Assembly: GCA_012512605.1 (NCBI GenBank)
Contig: JAAZDX010000012.1
Span: 1-11,151, forward strand
Length of the DNA stretch: 11,151 nucleotides
From: Bacillota bacterium
GTDB lineage: Bacteria; Bacillota; UBA4882; UBA10575
Direction: 5' to 3'
Shown here: positions 1 to 6,179 of the stretch, one piece after another
How the letters are laid out: every line of letters starts with the position of its first letter
Position numbering within the stretch: the stretch's first letter is position 1
Translations under genes and position numbers: made by a program
The notes under the pieces: model-generated
The model's database searches: none
The model's input: only the letters and a program-made list of their open reading frames with translations
Told to the model about the DNA's origin: nothing

Positions 1-104
1 ATATATAATACTTCCCATCCACTCTGGTGCAATTTAGGAAGTAGGGCCAGGTTGGGCATGACATGGCCAGCCGTGCCGCCACCGGTTAAGACGATTCTCT
101 TCAT
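1..104 (-). CDS. murG: MurG N-terminus (lipid II-forming GlcNAc transferase), partial
   Basis: On the minus strand an ATG at 104 opens a frame that runs off the window edge after 34 codons. It starts MKRIVLTGGGTAGHVMPNLA, and the GGGTAGHV stretch (residues 8-15) is the glycine-rich N-terminal loop of MurG. This enzyme is a membrane-associated GT-B glycosyltransferase. It adds GlcNAc from UDP-GlcNAc to undecaprenyl-pyrophosphoryl-MurNAc-pentapeptide (lipid I) to give lipid II. An AGGAGG Shine-Dalgarno lies at 120-115, ten bases before the start. The gene diverges from glyA, and no other cell-wall division genes are visible on this side. Only the N-terminal Rossmann half is present, so the donor-binding domain cannot be checked. 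A different GT-B glycosyltransferase is possible, but the motif with its context strongly favours MurG. Confidence 0.85.
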   Translation of the reverse strand, partial: MKRIVLTGGGTAGHVMPNLALLPKLHQSGWEVLY

Positions 105-163
105 AAATAATAATCCTCCTTCACAACACTCCGGGCAAAGGAATAAATCTTTTCATGTTCTAA

Positions 164-169
164 ATTATA
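164..169 (-). promoter_or_regulatory. Possible -10 box for murG
   Basis: Read on the minus strand, 169-164 is a perfect TATAAT, about 60 bases upstream of the murG start. No convincing TTGACA-like -35 lies 16-18 bases further upstream, so an activator or another arrangement would be needed. The rest of the 105-351 spacer is AT-rich and holds a perfect 10-base palindrome, GGTTATAACC, at 221-230. That palindrome could be an operator or chance. Weak call. Confidence 0.25.
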
Positions 170-274
170 TTCGCGCTTAATCGACTTAACCCTTTGTAAA
201 AAGTATTAACTAATGGCGAAGGTTATAACCATAAATGTTAACAACCCTTTAGCCGAGTTGATTTCGATGGAAAA

Positions 275-302
275 TTGACAAATAAACGAGAGATGATATT
301 AT
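275..302 (+). promoter_or_regulatory. Sigma-A promoter for glyA
   Basis: A perfect TTGACA (-35) lies at 275-280. After a 16-base spacer, TATTAT (one mismatch to TATAAT) lies at 297-302. The predicted start near 309 gives a leader of about 43 bases, too short for a purine-type or glycine riboswitch. The glyA ribosome site GAGGAG is at 334-339, twelve bases before the ATG, which is slightly long. Assignment is by consensus match only. Confidence 0.65.
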
Positions 303-351
303 TTTTAGAATAAGAATTGGTTACGAAGAAAGTGAGGAGTACAGAGCGACG

Positions 352-1866
352 ATGAAGAATTCAGCCCTCAAAGAGTACTTAGCGGCAACGGATCCTGCTG
401 CTTTAAACACTGGGTTCTTGGCTTATCTGGCCAGTCTGGAAGAAGTGGCGAAAGTGGCCCCGGCTATTGCACGGGATATTGTTAACGAGTTACGCGACCA
501 AAGGAACAACTTAAAGTTGATTGCCAGTGAAAATTACTCATCCCTCCCTTGTCAGCTGGCGATGGGTAATCTTCTTACGGATAAGTATGCGGAAGGGTAT
601 CCGTTTCACCGTTTTTATGCCGGTTGTGACAATGTCGACCAGGTGGAAAGCTATGCGGTAGCTGAGGCTTGCCGTTTGTTTGGGGCGGAGCATGCTTATG
701 TGCAGCCCCATAGCGGTGCTGATGCTAACTTGGTTGCTTTCTGGGCGATCTTAAATGCGAAGGTTAAAACCCCAGCCCTAGAAGACTTAGGGGTTAAAGA
801 TCCGAGCCAACTAAACGAAGACGATTGGAATAAACTTCGGCAGCTCCTAGGGAACCAGCGGCTTTTGGGGATGGACTATTACGCGGGGGGACACCTGACC
901 CATGGTTACCGCCACAATGTCTCCGCCCAGATGTTTGAGGCCTTTAGTTACGGGGTTGATCTAGAAACCGGCCTCCTTGATTACGACGCCCTCGCCCGGC
1001 AGGCGGCAGAGGTTAAACCCCTCATCTTGCTGGCGGGCTATAGTGCGTACCCGCGGGCGATCAATTTTAAACGGTTGCGCCAGATTGCGGATGATGTTGG
1101 AGCAGTGCTCATGGTTGATATGGCCCATTTTGCCGGTCTGGTGGCGGGTGGGGTCTTTACTGGTGATTATAATCCGGTCGCCCATGCCCATGTGGTAACG
1201 ACCACAACCCATAAAACCTTACGGGGTCCCCGTGGCGGACTGATCCTTTGTACCAAAGAATACGCGGAGCATGTGGATAAAGGTTGTCCGCTCGTGATCG
1301 GTGGCCCACTGCCCCATGTCATGGCGGCTAAGGCGGTGGCTTTGACTGAAGCCAATACGGAAGAGTTTCAGGCTTACGCCCGCCGGATTGTGGAGAACGC
1401 GAGGAGTCTGGCCGAAGCTTGTTTGGCGCAGGGGATGGAGGTTGCCACCGGCGGTACGGATAACCATCTTTTGCTGATCGATGTTCGTCCCTTCGGGCTC
1501 ACCGGCCGGCAGGCCGAGAGTGCGGTCCGCGAGTGCGGGATCACCTTGAACCGGAACTCTTTACCCAACGATTCGAATGGTCCCTGGTACACCAGCGGGT
1601 TGCGGGTGGGGACGCCGGCCGTTTCAACTTTGGGGATGGGCCCGGACGAGATGAAGGAGATTGCGGTCTGCCTCTACCAGATCTTAAGTCATACCAAACC
1701 GGAACCGATCGAACGTGGGGCCAAGGCTGGTCAGCCCAGTAAAGCCCGGTACAAACTGGATGAACAGGTAAAAGCGGATGTCCGGGCTCGGGTCAAAGCT
1801 TTACTTTCCCGATTTCCGGTCTATCCGGAACTGGATTTAGCGTTGTTGCTTAAATATTACGGCTGA
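352..1866 (+). CDS. glyA: Serine hydroxymethyltransferase, long form
   Basis: This PLP enzyme interconverts serine plus tetrahydrofolate with glycine plus 5,10-methylene-tetrahydrofolate, the main cytosolic source of one-carbon units. The frame encodes 504 residues. Family signatures are clear: LIASENYSS with the catalytic Glu60, AGGHLTHG (178-185), MVDMAHFAGLVA with Asp256 and His259, and VTTTTHKTLRGPRGG with Schiff-base Lys288. GGPLPHVMAAKAVAL and the C-terminal GLRVGTPA region follow. Most bacterial GlyA proteins are near 415 residues. The extra length here is an N-terminal extension of about 30-40 residues and an insertion around residues 135-170, between the substrate-binding helix and the GMDYYAGGHLTHG strand. 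I recall a similar long form in Chlamydia and some other bacteria. ATG 352 follows GAGGAG at 334-339. The gene has its own promoter and a hairpin behind it, so it is probably monocistronic. Confidence in function is high. Confidence 0.96.
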   Translation: MKNSALKEYLAATDPAALNTGFLAYLASLEEVAKVAPAIARDIVNELRDQRNNLKLIASENYSSLPCQLAMGNLLTDKYAEGYPFHRFYAGCDNVDQVESYAVAEACRLFGAEHAYVQPHSGADANLVAFWAILNAKVKTPALEDLGVKDPSQLNEDDWNKLRQLLGNQRLLGMDYYAGGHLTHGYRHNVSAQMFEAFSYGVDLETGLLDYDALARQAAEVKPLILLAGYSAYPRAINFKRLRQIADDVGAVLMVDMAHFAGLVAGGVFTGDYNPVAHAHVVTTTTHKTLRGPRGGLILCTKEYAEHVDKGCPLVIGGPLPHVMAAKAVALTEANTEEFQAYARRIVENARSLAEACLAQGMEVATGGTDNHLLLIDVRPFGLTGRQAESAVRECGITLNRNSLPNDSNGPWYTSGLRVGTPAVSTLGMGPDEMKEIAVCLYQILSHTKPEPIERGAKAGQPSKARYKLDEQVKADVRARVKALLSRFPVYPELDLALLLKYYG

Positions 1867-1879
1867 GTTGACGGTGAAA

Positions 1880-1910
1880 AGGAAGGAGGAAGTGGTTAAT
1901 CCTCCTTCTT
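1880..1910 (+). terminator. Hairpin terminator behind glyA
   Basis: Fourteen bases past the glyA stop, GAAGGAGGA (1882-1890) pairs perfectly with TCCTCCTTC (1900-1908) across a 9-base loop. A G-U and an A-U pair extend the stem outward. The 3' side continues TTCCATCTT, so the U-tract is poor. It is probably an intrinsic or structure-assisted terminator. The strand call follows glyA. Confidence 0.5.
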
Positions 1911-2163
1911 CCATCTTATGGGTGGTCGTCCGCGCCGGCTATTGCCAGGTCACCCACCTGGTTATATTAATTCCACGAAGTGAATCAAATTAAAGTTAGG
2001 TGCGTCGACCAACCATTCTGTAAAATGATAACCAAGCCTGACAAGCGACGAAGACCGACAGCAACTGGTCGTTTGCAGCGGCGATCCGAGCATGATTTAT
2101 TGGAATTTAAACCGCGAGAATCGAGACTTATTTTCCAAAGTTCAAGCGAATGGGAGAGACACC
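1911..2163. other. Non-coding spacer between glyA and the radical SAM gene
   Basis: With the preceding hairpin, this makes about 297 bases without a recognisable gene. A second short hairpin lies at 1945-1961: CCAGGT, loop CACCC, ACCTGG. It is followed by the AT-rich TTATATTAATT and may be a back-up terminator. A TAAAAT at 2021-2026 could be a -10 box, but no good -35 is in register. Open frames on both strands here (for example 1980-2219 plus) have no family resemblance, no ribosome site and unusual composition, so I do not call them. A GGGAGAG ribosome site at 2152-2158 belongs to the next gene. Confidence 0.5.
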
Positions 2164-2358
2164 ATGAAGAGGAAGATGAATGTGGTTTACGCCACCGCCC
2201 ACGGGGAGCTGGAGTATGATTCGGAACTGACGGCCTTGGGGGCGAATGGCGAGGAATAGTGGGAGCTGAGTGCAGAAGCTCTGATTCCACTGCCGGCCGG
2301 TGCTTCCCTTTTTTATCTGCCCGGGCGGGCACCGCTGGGCTTAGCGGACGACGGCACC
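2164..2358 (+). pseudogene. Radical SAM gene, 5' segment upstream of and across an in-frame TAG
   Basis: ATG 2164 (or ATG 2176, giving MNVVYATAHGELEYD) follows GGGAGAG at 2152-2158 by five bases. The frame is the same as that of the radical SAM body starting at 2359, and it is open throughout except for TAG at 2257-2259, codon 32 from ATG 2164. Sequence on both sides of the TAG reads as one colinear domain: ALGANGEE, stop, WELSAEALIPLPAGASLFYL, then PGRAPLGLADDG. As I recall, related Firmicute radical SAM proteins carry this same N-terminal stretch, so the segment is genuine coding sequence rather than a chance leader. No frameshift is needed to explain it. A nonsense mutation, a base-call error or UAG recoding would all give this picture. 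I cannot distinguish them here. Confidence 0.7.
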
Positions 2359-3432
2359 GTGGAGTTCATTGCGGAAGAAGGGGTTACGTCGGTGGCGGCG
2401 ATCCTGCCCCAAGGTTATACCCGGTTGTTTCTCCCTGCTTACCAGCGGGATGAGAACGCACCCCGCCTCCCCTTATTCGGGTATACGGCGGTGGCATTTA
2501 TGGACGGGCAACTTTGGGTTGCGGCCCAGCGTACCGACGAACTTGAGAAATGGGATCCGCGTTTCTACAACACACCGGAACTCCCCGGTTTGATTGCGGC
2601 AAAATTAGGCGCGCATCCGGAGAACCGGATCCTGAAACAGTTGGCCCATTGTGCCAGAGAATATCACTGTTTTACGGCCCAGAATATTTTCTACGGACGT
2701 TGGGAGGGCGGGGTCCCGGTTTCACCGTCCTGTAACGCCCAGTGCCTGGGGTGTATTTCCAAGCAGGTCTCCGAGTGTTGTCCTTCCCCCCAAGAGCGGA
2801 TCACTTTCGCACCGACGGTGGATGAGGTGGTCGCGGTTGGCTTGCCGCATCTGGTTACGGACGAAGCGATCCTCAGCTTTGGCCAAGGGTGTGAAGGGGA
2901 GCCGCTTCTTGCCGGGAAAGTAATCAAAGAGGCGATCACGATCATACGCCAAAAAACAGAAGCCGGAACCATTAATATCAATACCAACGCCGGTCTCCCC
3001 ACGGTCCTGGAGGAGCTGGCCGTTGCCGGTTTGAACACGGCGCGGATCAGCCTTTTTTCGGCCGACCCGGAGTATTACCGGTTTTACCATCAACCCCAGG
3101 GGTATACCCTCGATCAAGTTGGCGAGGCAATATGCCGGTTAGAACAGCATGGGGTCTTTGTCTCTCTAAACTTGTTAACTCTGCCCGGCTTTACCGACCG
3201 GGAAGCGCAGATCGAGAGGCTTTTCGCCTTCCTCCACAAGCACCCGGTGGGGATGATCCAGATCCGGAACTTAAATATTGACCCGGATTATGTTTGGGCG
3301 CACCTGCGCCAAGAAAAACTGGTGTCTGCGGGGGAGGCTTTGGGGATCGCCGGCTTTCTTGCTGAGCTGAAGAGGGAATTTCCCAAGCTCACAGTGGGGA
3401 ACTATAGTCGGGCGCACCGCGGAGGGGTTTGA
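2359..3432 (+). CDS. Radical SAM protein of unknown function (main open part)
   Basis: From the GTG at 2359 the frame gives 357 residues; read through the upstream TAG from 2164 it would be about 422. CNAQCLGC (residues 125-132, GTG numbering) is the CX3CX2C motif that binds the 4Fe-4S cluster used to cleave S-adenosylmethionine. GQGCEGEPLL (175-184) matches the GGEP-type SAM-binding strand. INTNAGLP, ARISLFSADP and VSLNLLTLPGFTDRE fit later barrel strands. Extra cysteines sit close to the motif (C98, C104, C140, C141, C178), so an auxiliary cluster is conceivable. GTG 2359 has no Shine-Dalgarno and would remove a conserved N-terminal stretch, so it is an unlikely natural start. The substrate is unknown and the neighbours give no pathway clue. 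The 3' end overlaps cwlD on the opposite strand by 31 bases. The class is sure; the function is not. Confidence 0.85.
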   Translation: MEFIAEEGVTSVAAILPQGYTRLFLPAYQRDENAPRLPLFGYTAVAFMDGQLWVAAQRTDELEKWDPRFYNTPELPGLIAAKLGAHPENRILKQLAHCAREYHCFTAQNIFYGRWEGGVPVSPSCNAQCLGCISKQVSECCPSPQERITFAPTVDEVVAVGLPHLVTDEAILSFGQGCEGEPLLAGKVIKEAITIIRQKTEAGTININTNAGLPTVLEELAVAGLNTARISLFSADPEYYRFYHQPQGYTLDQVGEAICRLEQHGVFVSLNLLTLPGFTDREAQIERLFAFLHKHPVGMIQIRNLNIDPDYVWAHLRQEKLVSAGEALGIAGFLAELKREFPKLTVGNYSRAHRGGV

Positions 3433-4163
3433 GGCGGAGTTGGGGCAGCGGCGGCACGATCAGCGGCCGCTGGTAACACCCGTAGGATGCCCTGGGTGAT
3501 GGCGAGGGCGACCTTTTCTTGGTAGTCCGGCTGCTGAAGCAAGGCGGCTTCTTCCCGGTTGGAGAGGAAGCCGACTTCAACGATGACCCCGTTGATTCCC
3601 GGTTGCTCCAAGATGAAATATTTGCCCGGGGCGGCTTTTTGCGGCCGTGGCTGAACCTTATTCAATTCTTCCTGGATGCTTAAGGCGAGATTTTTCCCGA
3701 CCGGGTTCCGGTAATAATAAAATGCGACCATACCGCGGCGCTGCGCTGCAGTGGACCAGTCACAATGGATGCTCACCAGGAAGAGGGCTTTTGCCTTCCG
3801 TGCCCGTTCAATTCGGGCGGACAAATCCCGACGGTGGCGGCCGCCGCGTCCCGGTTGATAAGGGGCGAGTTCGGTATCTTCTTCTCTGGTCATTACGACC
3901 TGGACTCCGCACTGCGCCAATTGCGCCCGGATTTTGCGGGCAATCGCCAGGTTAATATCCTTTTCTAAGTTGCCGGTGTAATCCTGCGTCCCGCCGTCGA
4001 TTCCGCCGTGGCCGGGATCGATCAGAATGGTGGTTTCACCAAGTCTACTCCGGGCAAGAATGGCCTGGTACAGGAGGGGGAAGAGAAAAAGGAGGCCACC
4101 CAGAAGGGTAAAGAGCGCGAGAAGGAGTAGTATCTTTTCTTTTTGGAGGATGATGATTCGCAT
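3402..4163 (-). CDS. cwlD: N-acetylmuramoyl-L-alanine amidase, CwlD type
   Basis: The 253-residue protein begins with a short basic stretch and a hydrophobic segment (residues 11-36), a signal or membrane anchor. An Amidase_3 zinc hydrolase domain follows. Zinc ligands are visible: His52 in IDPGHGG, Glu67 in NLEKDINLA and His133 in VSIHCDW; the catalytic Glu196 is in VIVEVGFLSN. The family cuts the amide bond between MurNAc and the L-Ala of the stem peptide. CwlD acts in the forespore/mother-cell envelope to start muramic-delta-lactam formation in spore cortex, which germination enzymes need. Length is close to B. subtilis CwlD, about 237. The last 18 or so residues are Ala/Pro-rich and look unconserved; they overlap the end of the radical SAM gene. 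It ends in TAG (3404-3402). The ATG at 4163 has only a weak GGTGA upstream. A vegetative amidase is the alternative, but anchor, size and spore context favour CwlD. Confidence 0.85.
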   Translation of the reverse strand: MRIIILQKEKILLLLALFTLLGGLLFLFPLLYQAILARSRLGETTILIDPGHGGIDGGTQDYTGNLEKDINLAIARKIRAQLAQCGVQVVMTREEDTELAPYQPGRGGRHRRDLSARIERARKAKALFLVSIHCDWSTAAQRRGMVAFYYYRNPVGKNLALSIQEELNKVQPRPQKAAPGKYFILEQPGINGVIVEVGFLSNREEAALLQQPDYQEKVALAITQGILRVLPAAADRAAAAPTPPQTPPRCARL

Positions 4164-4200
4164 GGGAAGCGTTCACCGCCGCACCATTTAATGATTAATT

Positions 4201-4229
4201 ATTGTTATGCGGTGCGAACGGTTTTATGC
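4201..4229 (-). promoter_or_regulatory. Possible sporulation promoter of cwlD
   Basis: Read on the minus strand, GCATAAA (4229-4223) is followed after 13 bases by CATAACAAT (4209-4201), about 38 bases upstream of the cwlD start. This resembles the mother-cell sigma-E pattern (GCATATT-like -35, CATACAAT-like -10), with mismatches in both boxes. In B. subtilis cwlD is sporulation-controlled, which makes the match reasonable, but it is loose. Confidence 0.25.
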
Positions 4230-4247
4230 TAGTGTGCTTTGTCATTA

Positions 4248-4316
4248 CCGGATTGGGGGTAAAGCAGCCAACAATCCGGCAAGGTGCCTCCGGCGCGCCG
4301 GGGTGAAACGCCGGGC
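4248..4316. other. GC-rich inverted-repeat element in the cwlD-cca spacer
   Basis: CCGGATTG (4248-4255) pairs with CAATCCGG (4272-4279) around a 16-base purine-rich loop. Just after it lie a small GGC/GCC hairpin (4278-4288) and a perfect 12-base palindrome, CCGGCGCGCCGG (4290-4301). CCGGCG (4290-4295) can instead pair with CGCCGG (4309-4314), so two exclusive folds exist. A T-rich stretch follows at 4322-4337. It may be a structured leader RNA for cca, a terminator-like element, or a protein-binding repeat. It matches no riboswitch core that I recognise. The rest of 4317-4434 shows no gene; no strong promoter for cca was seen. Confidence 0.35.
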
Positions 4317-4434
4317 TTGAGATTTGCATTTGTTTTTCTGAGGTTTCTGGGGAAACAAGAGCAGGAGATAGTATTTTCTATTGTAATAGTAACGTGGCTG
4401 GTTTGTATGGCGGTCGGGAAGGGAGGTCCGTACT

Positions 4435-5787
4435 GTGCTGAGGTGGGGAAAGTGGCCCAATATTTGTCGGCAGATTCCGGCAGAGGTTTTTAATGTTCTG
4501 CAGCGGCTGCAAAGTGGTGGCTACCAAGCCTACCTAGTGGGGGGCGCGCCCCGCGACCTTTTGCGTGGGTCCCCACCGCAGGACTGGGATATTGCCACTG
4601 ATGCCTGGCCGGCGGAAGTAAAGGCCATCTTTGACCGCACCATTGCGCTAGGGGAGAAGTTTGGCACGGTGGCTGTCCTCATCGGCGATCAGCAGGTGGA
4701 GGTCACCACTTTTCGCCGGGAAGGCGAATACAGTGACGGGCGCCGTCCCGATTGGGTGGAGTTCACCCCGGACCTGGTGGCCGATCTGGCCCGGCGGGAT
4801 TTTACCATTAATGCGCTTGCCCTGGATCCGATCGGACGGCGTTTGGTTGATCCTTACCGCGGGCTGTGGGCTTTGAAACGACGTTTGGTCAAAGCGGTGG
4901 GCGACCCCGCCGCCCGCTTCCAGGAAGACCCCCTGCGCATGCTCCGCTTCTACCGTTTTCAATCGACATTGGGGTTCCGGGGGGAGACCGCGACGGAGCA
5001 AGGGATTGAAGCGGAAGCAATTACCAAGATCAGCGGGGAAAGGATCCGGGATGAGCTGACGAAGCTGCTGGTCGGGGCGGAACCGGCCCGCGGCCTAAAG
5101 GGGCTGGCCCGAAGTGGTTTACTGACGGCGATTATGCCGGAGTTTAAGGCGGTCTGGGCCACCGACCCTTCGCTTTTTGCCCACTTAGTAGCGACGGTGC
5201 AGGCGATCAAACCAGCGGCTGAACTTCGCTGGGCTGCTTTTCTCCACGATCTGGGGAAAGCGACCACCCGGCAAGTGGAGGGAAATCGGGTCCGCTATTA
5301 TGGTCATGAAAAGGTCGGCCAGGAACTGGCCGCCGGGATTCTGGAACGGCTTCGGTTTTCCAATGCCTTTCAGGATAAGGTTCTGACCTTAATCCGCTGG
5401 CATATGTTCCCGGCTGCCCCCTGGCTGACTGATGCCGCGCTCCGGCGGTTGGTCGGTAAAGTTGGACCGGAGAACATCATCGCTCTTTTGGAACTGAGAC
5501 GGGCCGATATTGTCGGCACTGGCGGATCGGTTTGCTACGCGCAGGAAAGTTTAGCCCAGTTTCACCGGCGGGTCCAGGCGCTGCTGACCGGCGAGACTGT
5601 TTTTACGCGAAAAGATTTAGCCGTAAACGGCCGTGAAGTGATGGCTTTTTTGGGTTTGCCGCCCGGCCCTAAGGTGGGTGCGGTGTTAAATGACATTTTC
5701 CACTGGGTTACGGAGGATCCCGCGCGGAACCGCAAAGATCTGATCTTGGGTTATCTCCAGAAATGGCGGGCGGAACATTTCGATTAA
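4435..5787 (+). CDS. cca: CCA-adding tRNA nucleotidyltransferase with HD domain
   Basis: The 450-residue protein is a class II polymerase-beta-type nucleotidyltransferase that builds or repairs the CCA 3' end of tRNAs without a template. Visible motifs are LVGGAPRDLLRG (34-45), the metal-binding DWD (Asp50, Asp52), RRDFTINALA (120-129), and EDPLRMLRFYRF (164-175), the motif that helps select CTP and ATP. Then comes an RNA-binding helical region and an HD domain with HDLGK (His271-Asp272). The GTG start at 4435 is supported by GGGAGG at 4421-4426, eight bases upstream. Some bacteria split CCA addition between two enzymes, so a CC- or A-adding subtype cannot be excluded from sequence alone. It ends TAA. 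An 83-base spacer separates it from yqfC, with no clear terminator, so read-through into the sporulation operon is possible. Confidence 0.93.
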   Translation: MLRWGKWPNICRQIPAEVFNVLQRLQSGGYQAYLVGGAPRDLLRGSPPQDWDIATDAWPAEVKAIFDRTIALGEKFGTVAVLIGDQQVEVTTFRREGEYSDGRRPDWVEFTPDLVADLARRDFTINALALDPIGRRLVDPYRGLWALKRRLVKAVGDPAARFQEDPLRMLRFYRFQSTLGFRGETATEQGIEAEAITKISGERIRDELTKLLVGAEPARGLKGLARSGLLTAIMPEFKAVWATDPSLFAHLVATVQAIKPAAELRWAAFLHDLGKATTRQVEGNRVRYYGHEKVGQELAAGILERLRFSNAFQDKVLTLIRWHMFPAAPWLTDAALRRLVGKVGPENIIALLELRRADIVGTGGSVCYAQESLAQFHRRVQALLTGETVFTRKDLAVNGREVMAFLGLPPGPKVGAVLNDIFHWVTEDPARNRKDLILGYLQKWRAEHFD

Positions 5788-5828
5788 GCCAATTCCCGGA
5801 CGAAACCATTCCGATTCCACTCATTTTC

Positions 5829-5857
5829 TTAAAAGCCAAAGCATAATTTGGTATAAG
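5829..5857 (+). promoter_or_regulatory. Weak candidate promoter before yqfC
   Basis: TTAAAA (5829-5834), a 17-base spacer and TATAAG (5852-5857) loosely match a sigma-A promoter, but the start would fall only a few bases before the yqfC ATG and overlap its ribosome site. CATAAT at 5842-5847 is another possible -10, also without a good -35. In B. subtilis yqfC and yqfD are under mother-cell sigma-E control; I see no clean sigma-E pair here. Confidence 0.2.
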
Positions 5858-5870
5858 CAGAGAGGAAAGG

Positions 5871-6179
5871 ATGGTAAACGTGGAAGGGCAAAAGAGAAAA
5901 GGCCGCTTCAGCGCCAAAATTGCCGAATATTTTGAGTTACCATCCGATGTGGTACTGAACCTACCCCGTCTCATTCTGACCGGGGATCAGCAGCTCGTGG
6001 TGGAGAACCACCGGGGGCTGAAATTGTATAGTCGCTCGGAGGTCTGCCTGCAGACGACGGTGGGGATCCTTATGGTGAGCGGAGAAGATTTGAACATAAA
6101 GCTGATCACCGTCGACCAAGTGGAGATCGACGGTCGGATCACCAGGGTCGAATGGCGCGTGCAGGAGGAAGAGCAATGA
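5871..6179 (+). CDS. yqfC: Sporulation protein YqfC (YabP/YqfC family)
   Basis: The 102-residue protein has a basic, Lys-rich N-terminus, then PSDVVLNLPRLILTGDQQLVVENHRGLK and a C-terminal beta-rich stretch ending VEWRVQEEEQ. The L-P-R-L-x-L-x-G-x-x-x-L-x-V-E-N-H-R-G-L pattern is the YabP/YqfC family signature. The molecular role is unknown; family members are conserved in endospore formers and expressed during sporulation. The ATG lies just after AGAGGAAAGG (5861-5870). The gene overlaps yqfD by four bases (ATGA at 6176-6179), a mark of translational coupling. Size and position directly ahead of yqfD match the usual arrangement, so identification is firm even though biochemistry is not known. 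Confidence 0.9.
   Translation: MVNVEGQKRKGRFSAKIAEYFELPSDVVLNLPRLILTGDQQLVVENHRGLKLYSRSEVCLQTTVGILMVSGEDLNIKLITVDQVEIDGRITRVEWRVQEEEQ

Noticed and set aside
121..156. Eleven-codon minus-strand frame just ahead of murG, a possible leader peptide
   Set aside because: It has no ribosome site of its own, begins close behind the putative -10 box, and has no regulatory hairpin around it. Likely chance.
1980..2219. Open frame of 79 codons on the plus strand in the glyA-radical SAM spacer, and a 115-codon minus-strand frame over 1985-2332
   Set aside because: Neither has a ribosome site or recognisable family; both run into the true radical SAM N-terminus, and their composition looks like shadow translation.
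4248..4330. Possible known riboswitch (yybP-ykoY, cobalamin, c-di-GMP or ZTP type) upstream of cca
   Set aside because: Isolated similarities such as GGTGAAA and TTGAGATTTGC are present, but no complete conserved core of any of these classes could be assembled.
4245..4493. Short open frames on both strands across the cwlD-cca spacer
   Set aside because: They cross the inverted-repeat element and the cca start, lack ribosome sites, and encode no recognisable protein.
6152..6175. Upstream in-frame ATG for yqfD at 6152
   Set aside because: The GGAGG lies between this ATG and 6176, so it serves ATG 6176, which also gives the usual family length and the ATGA overlap with yqfC.
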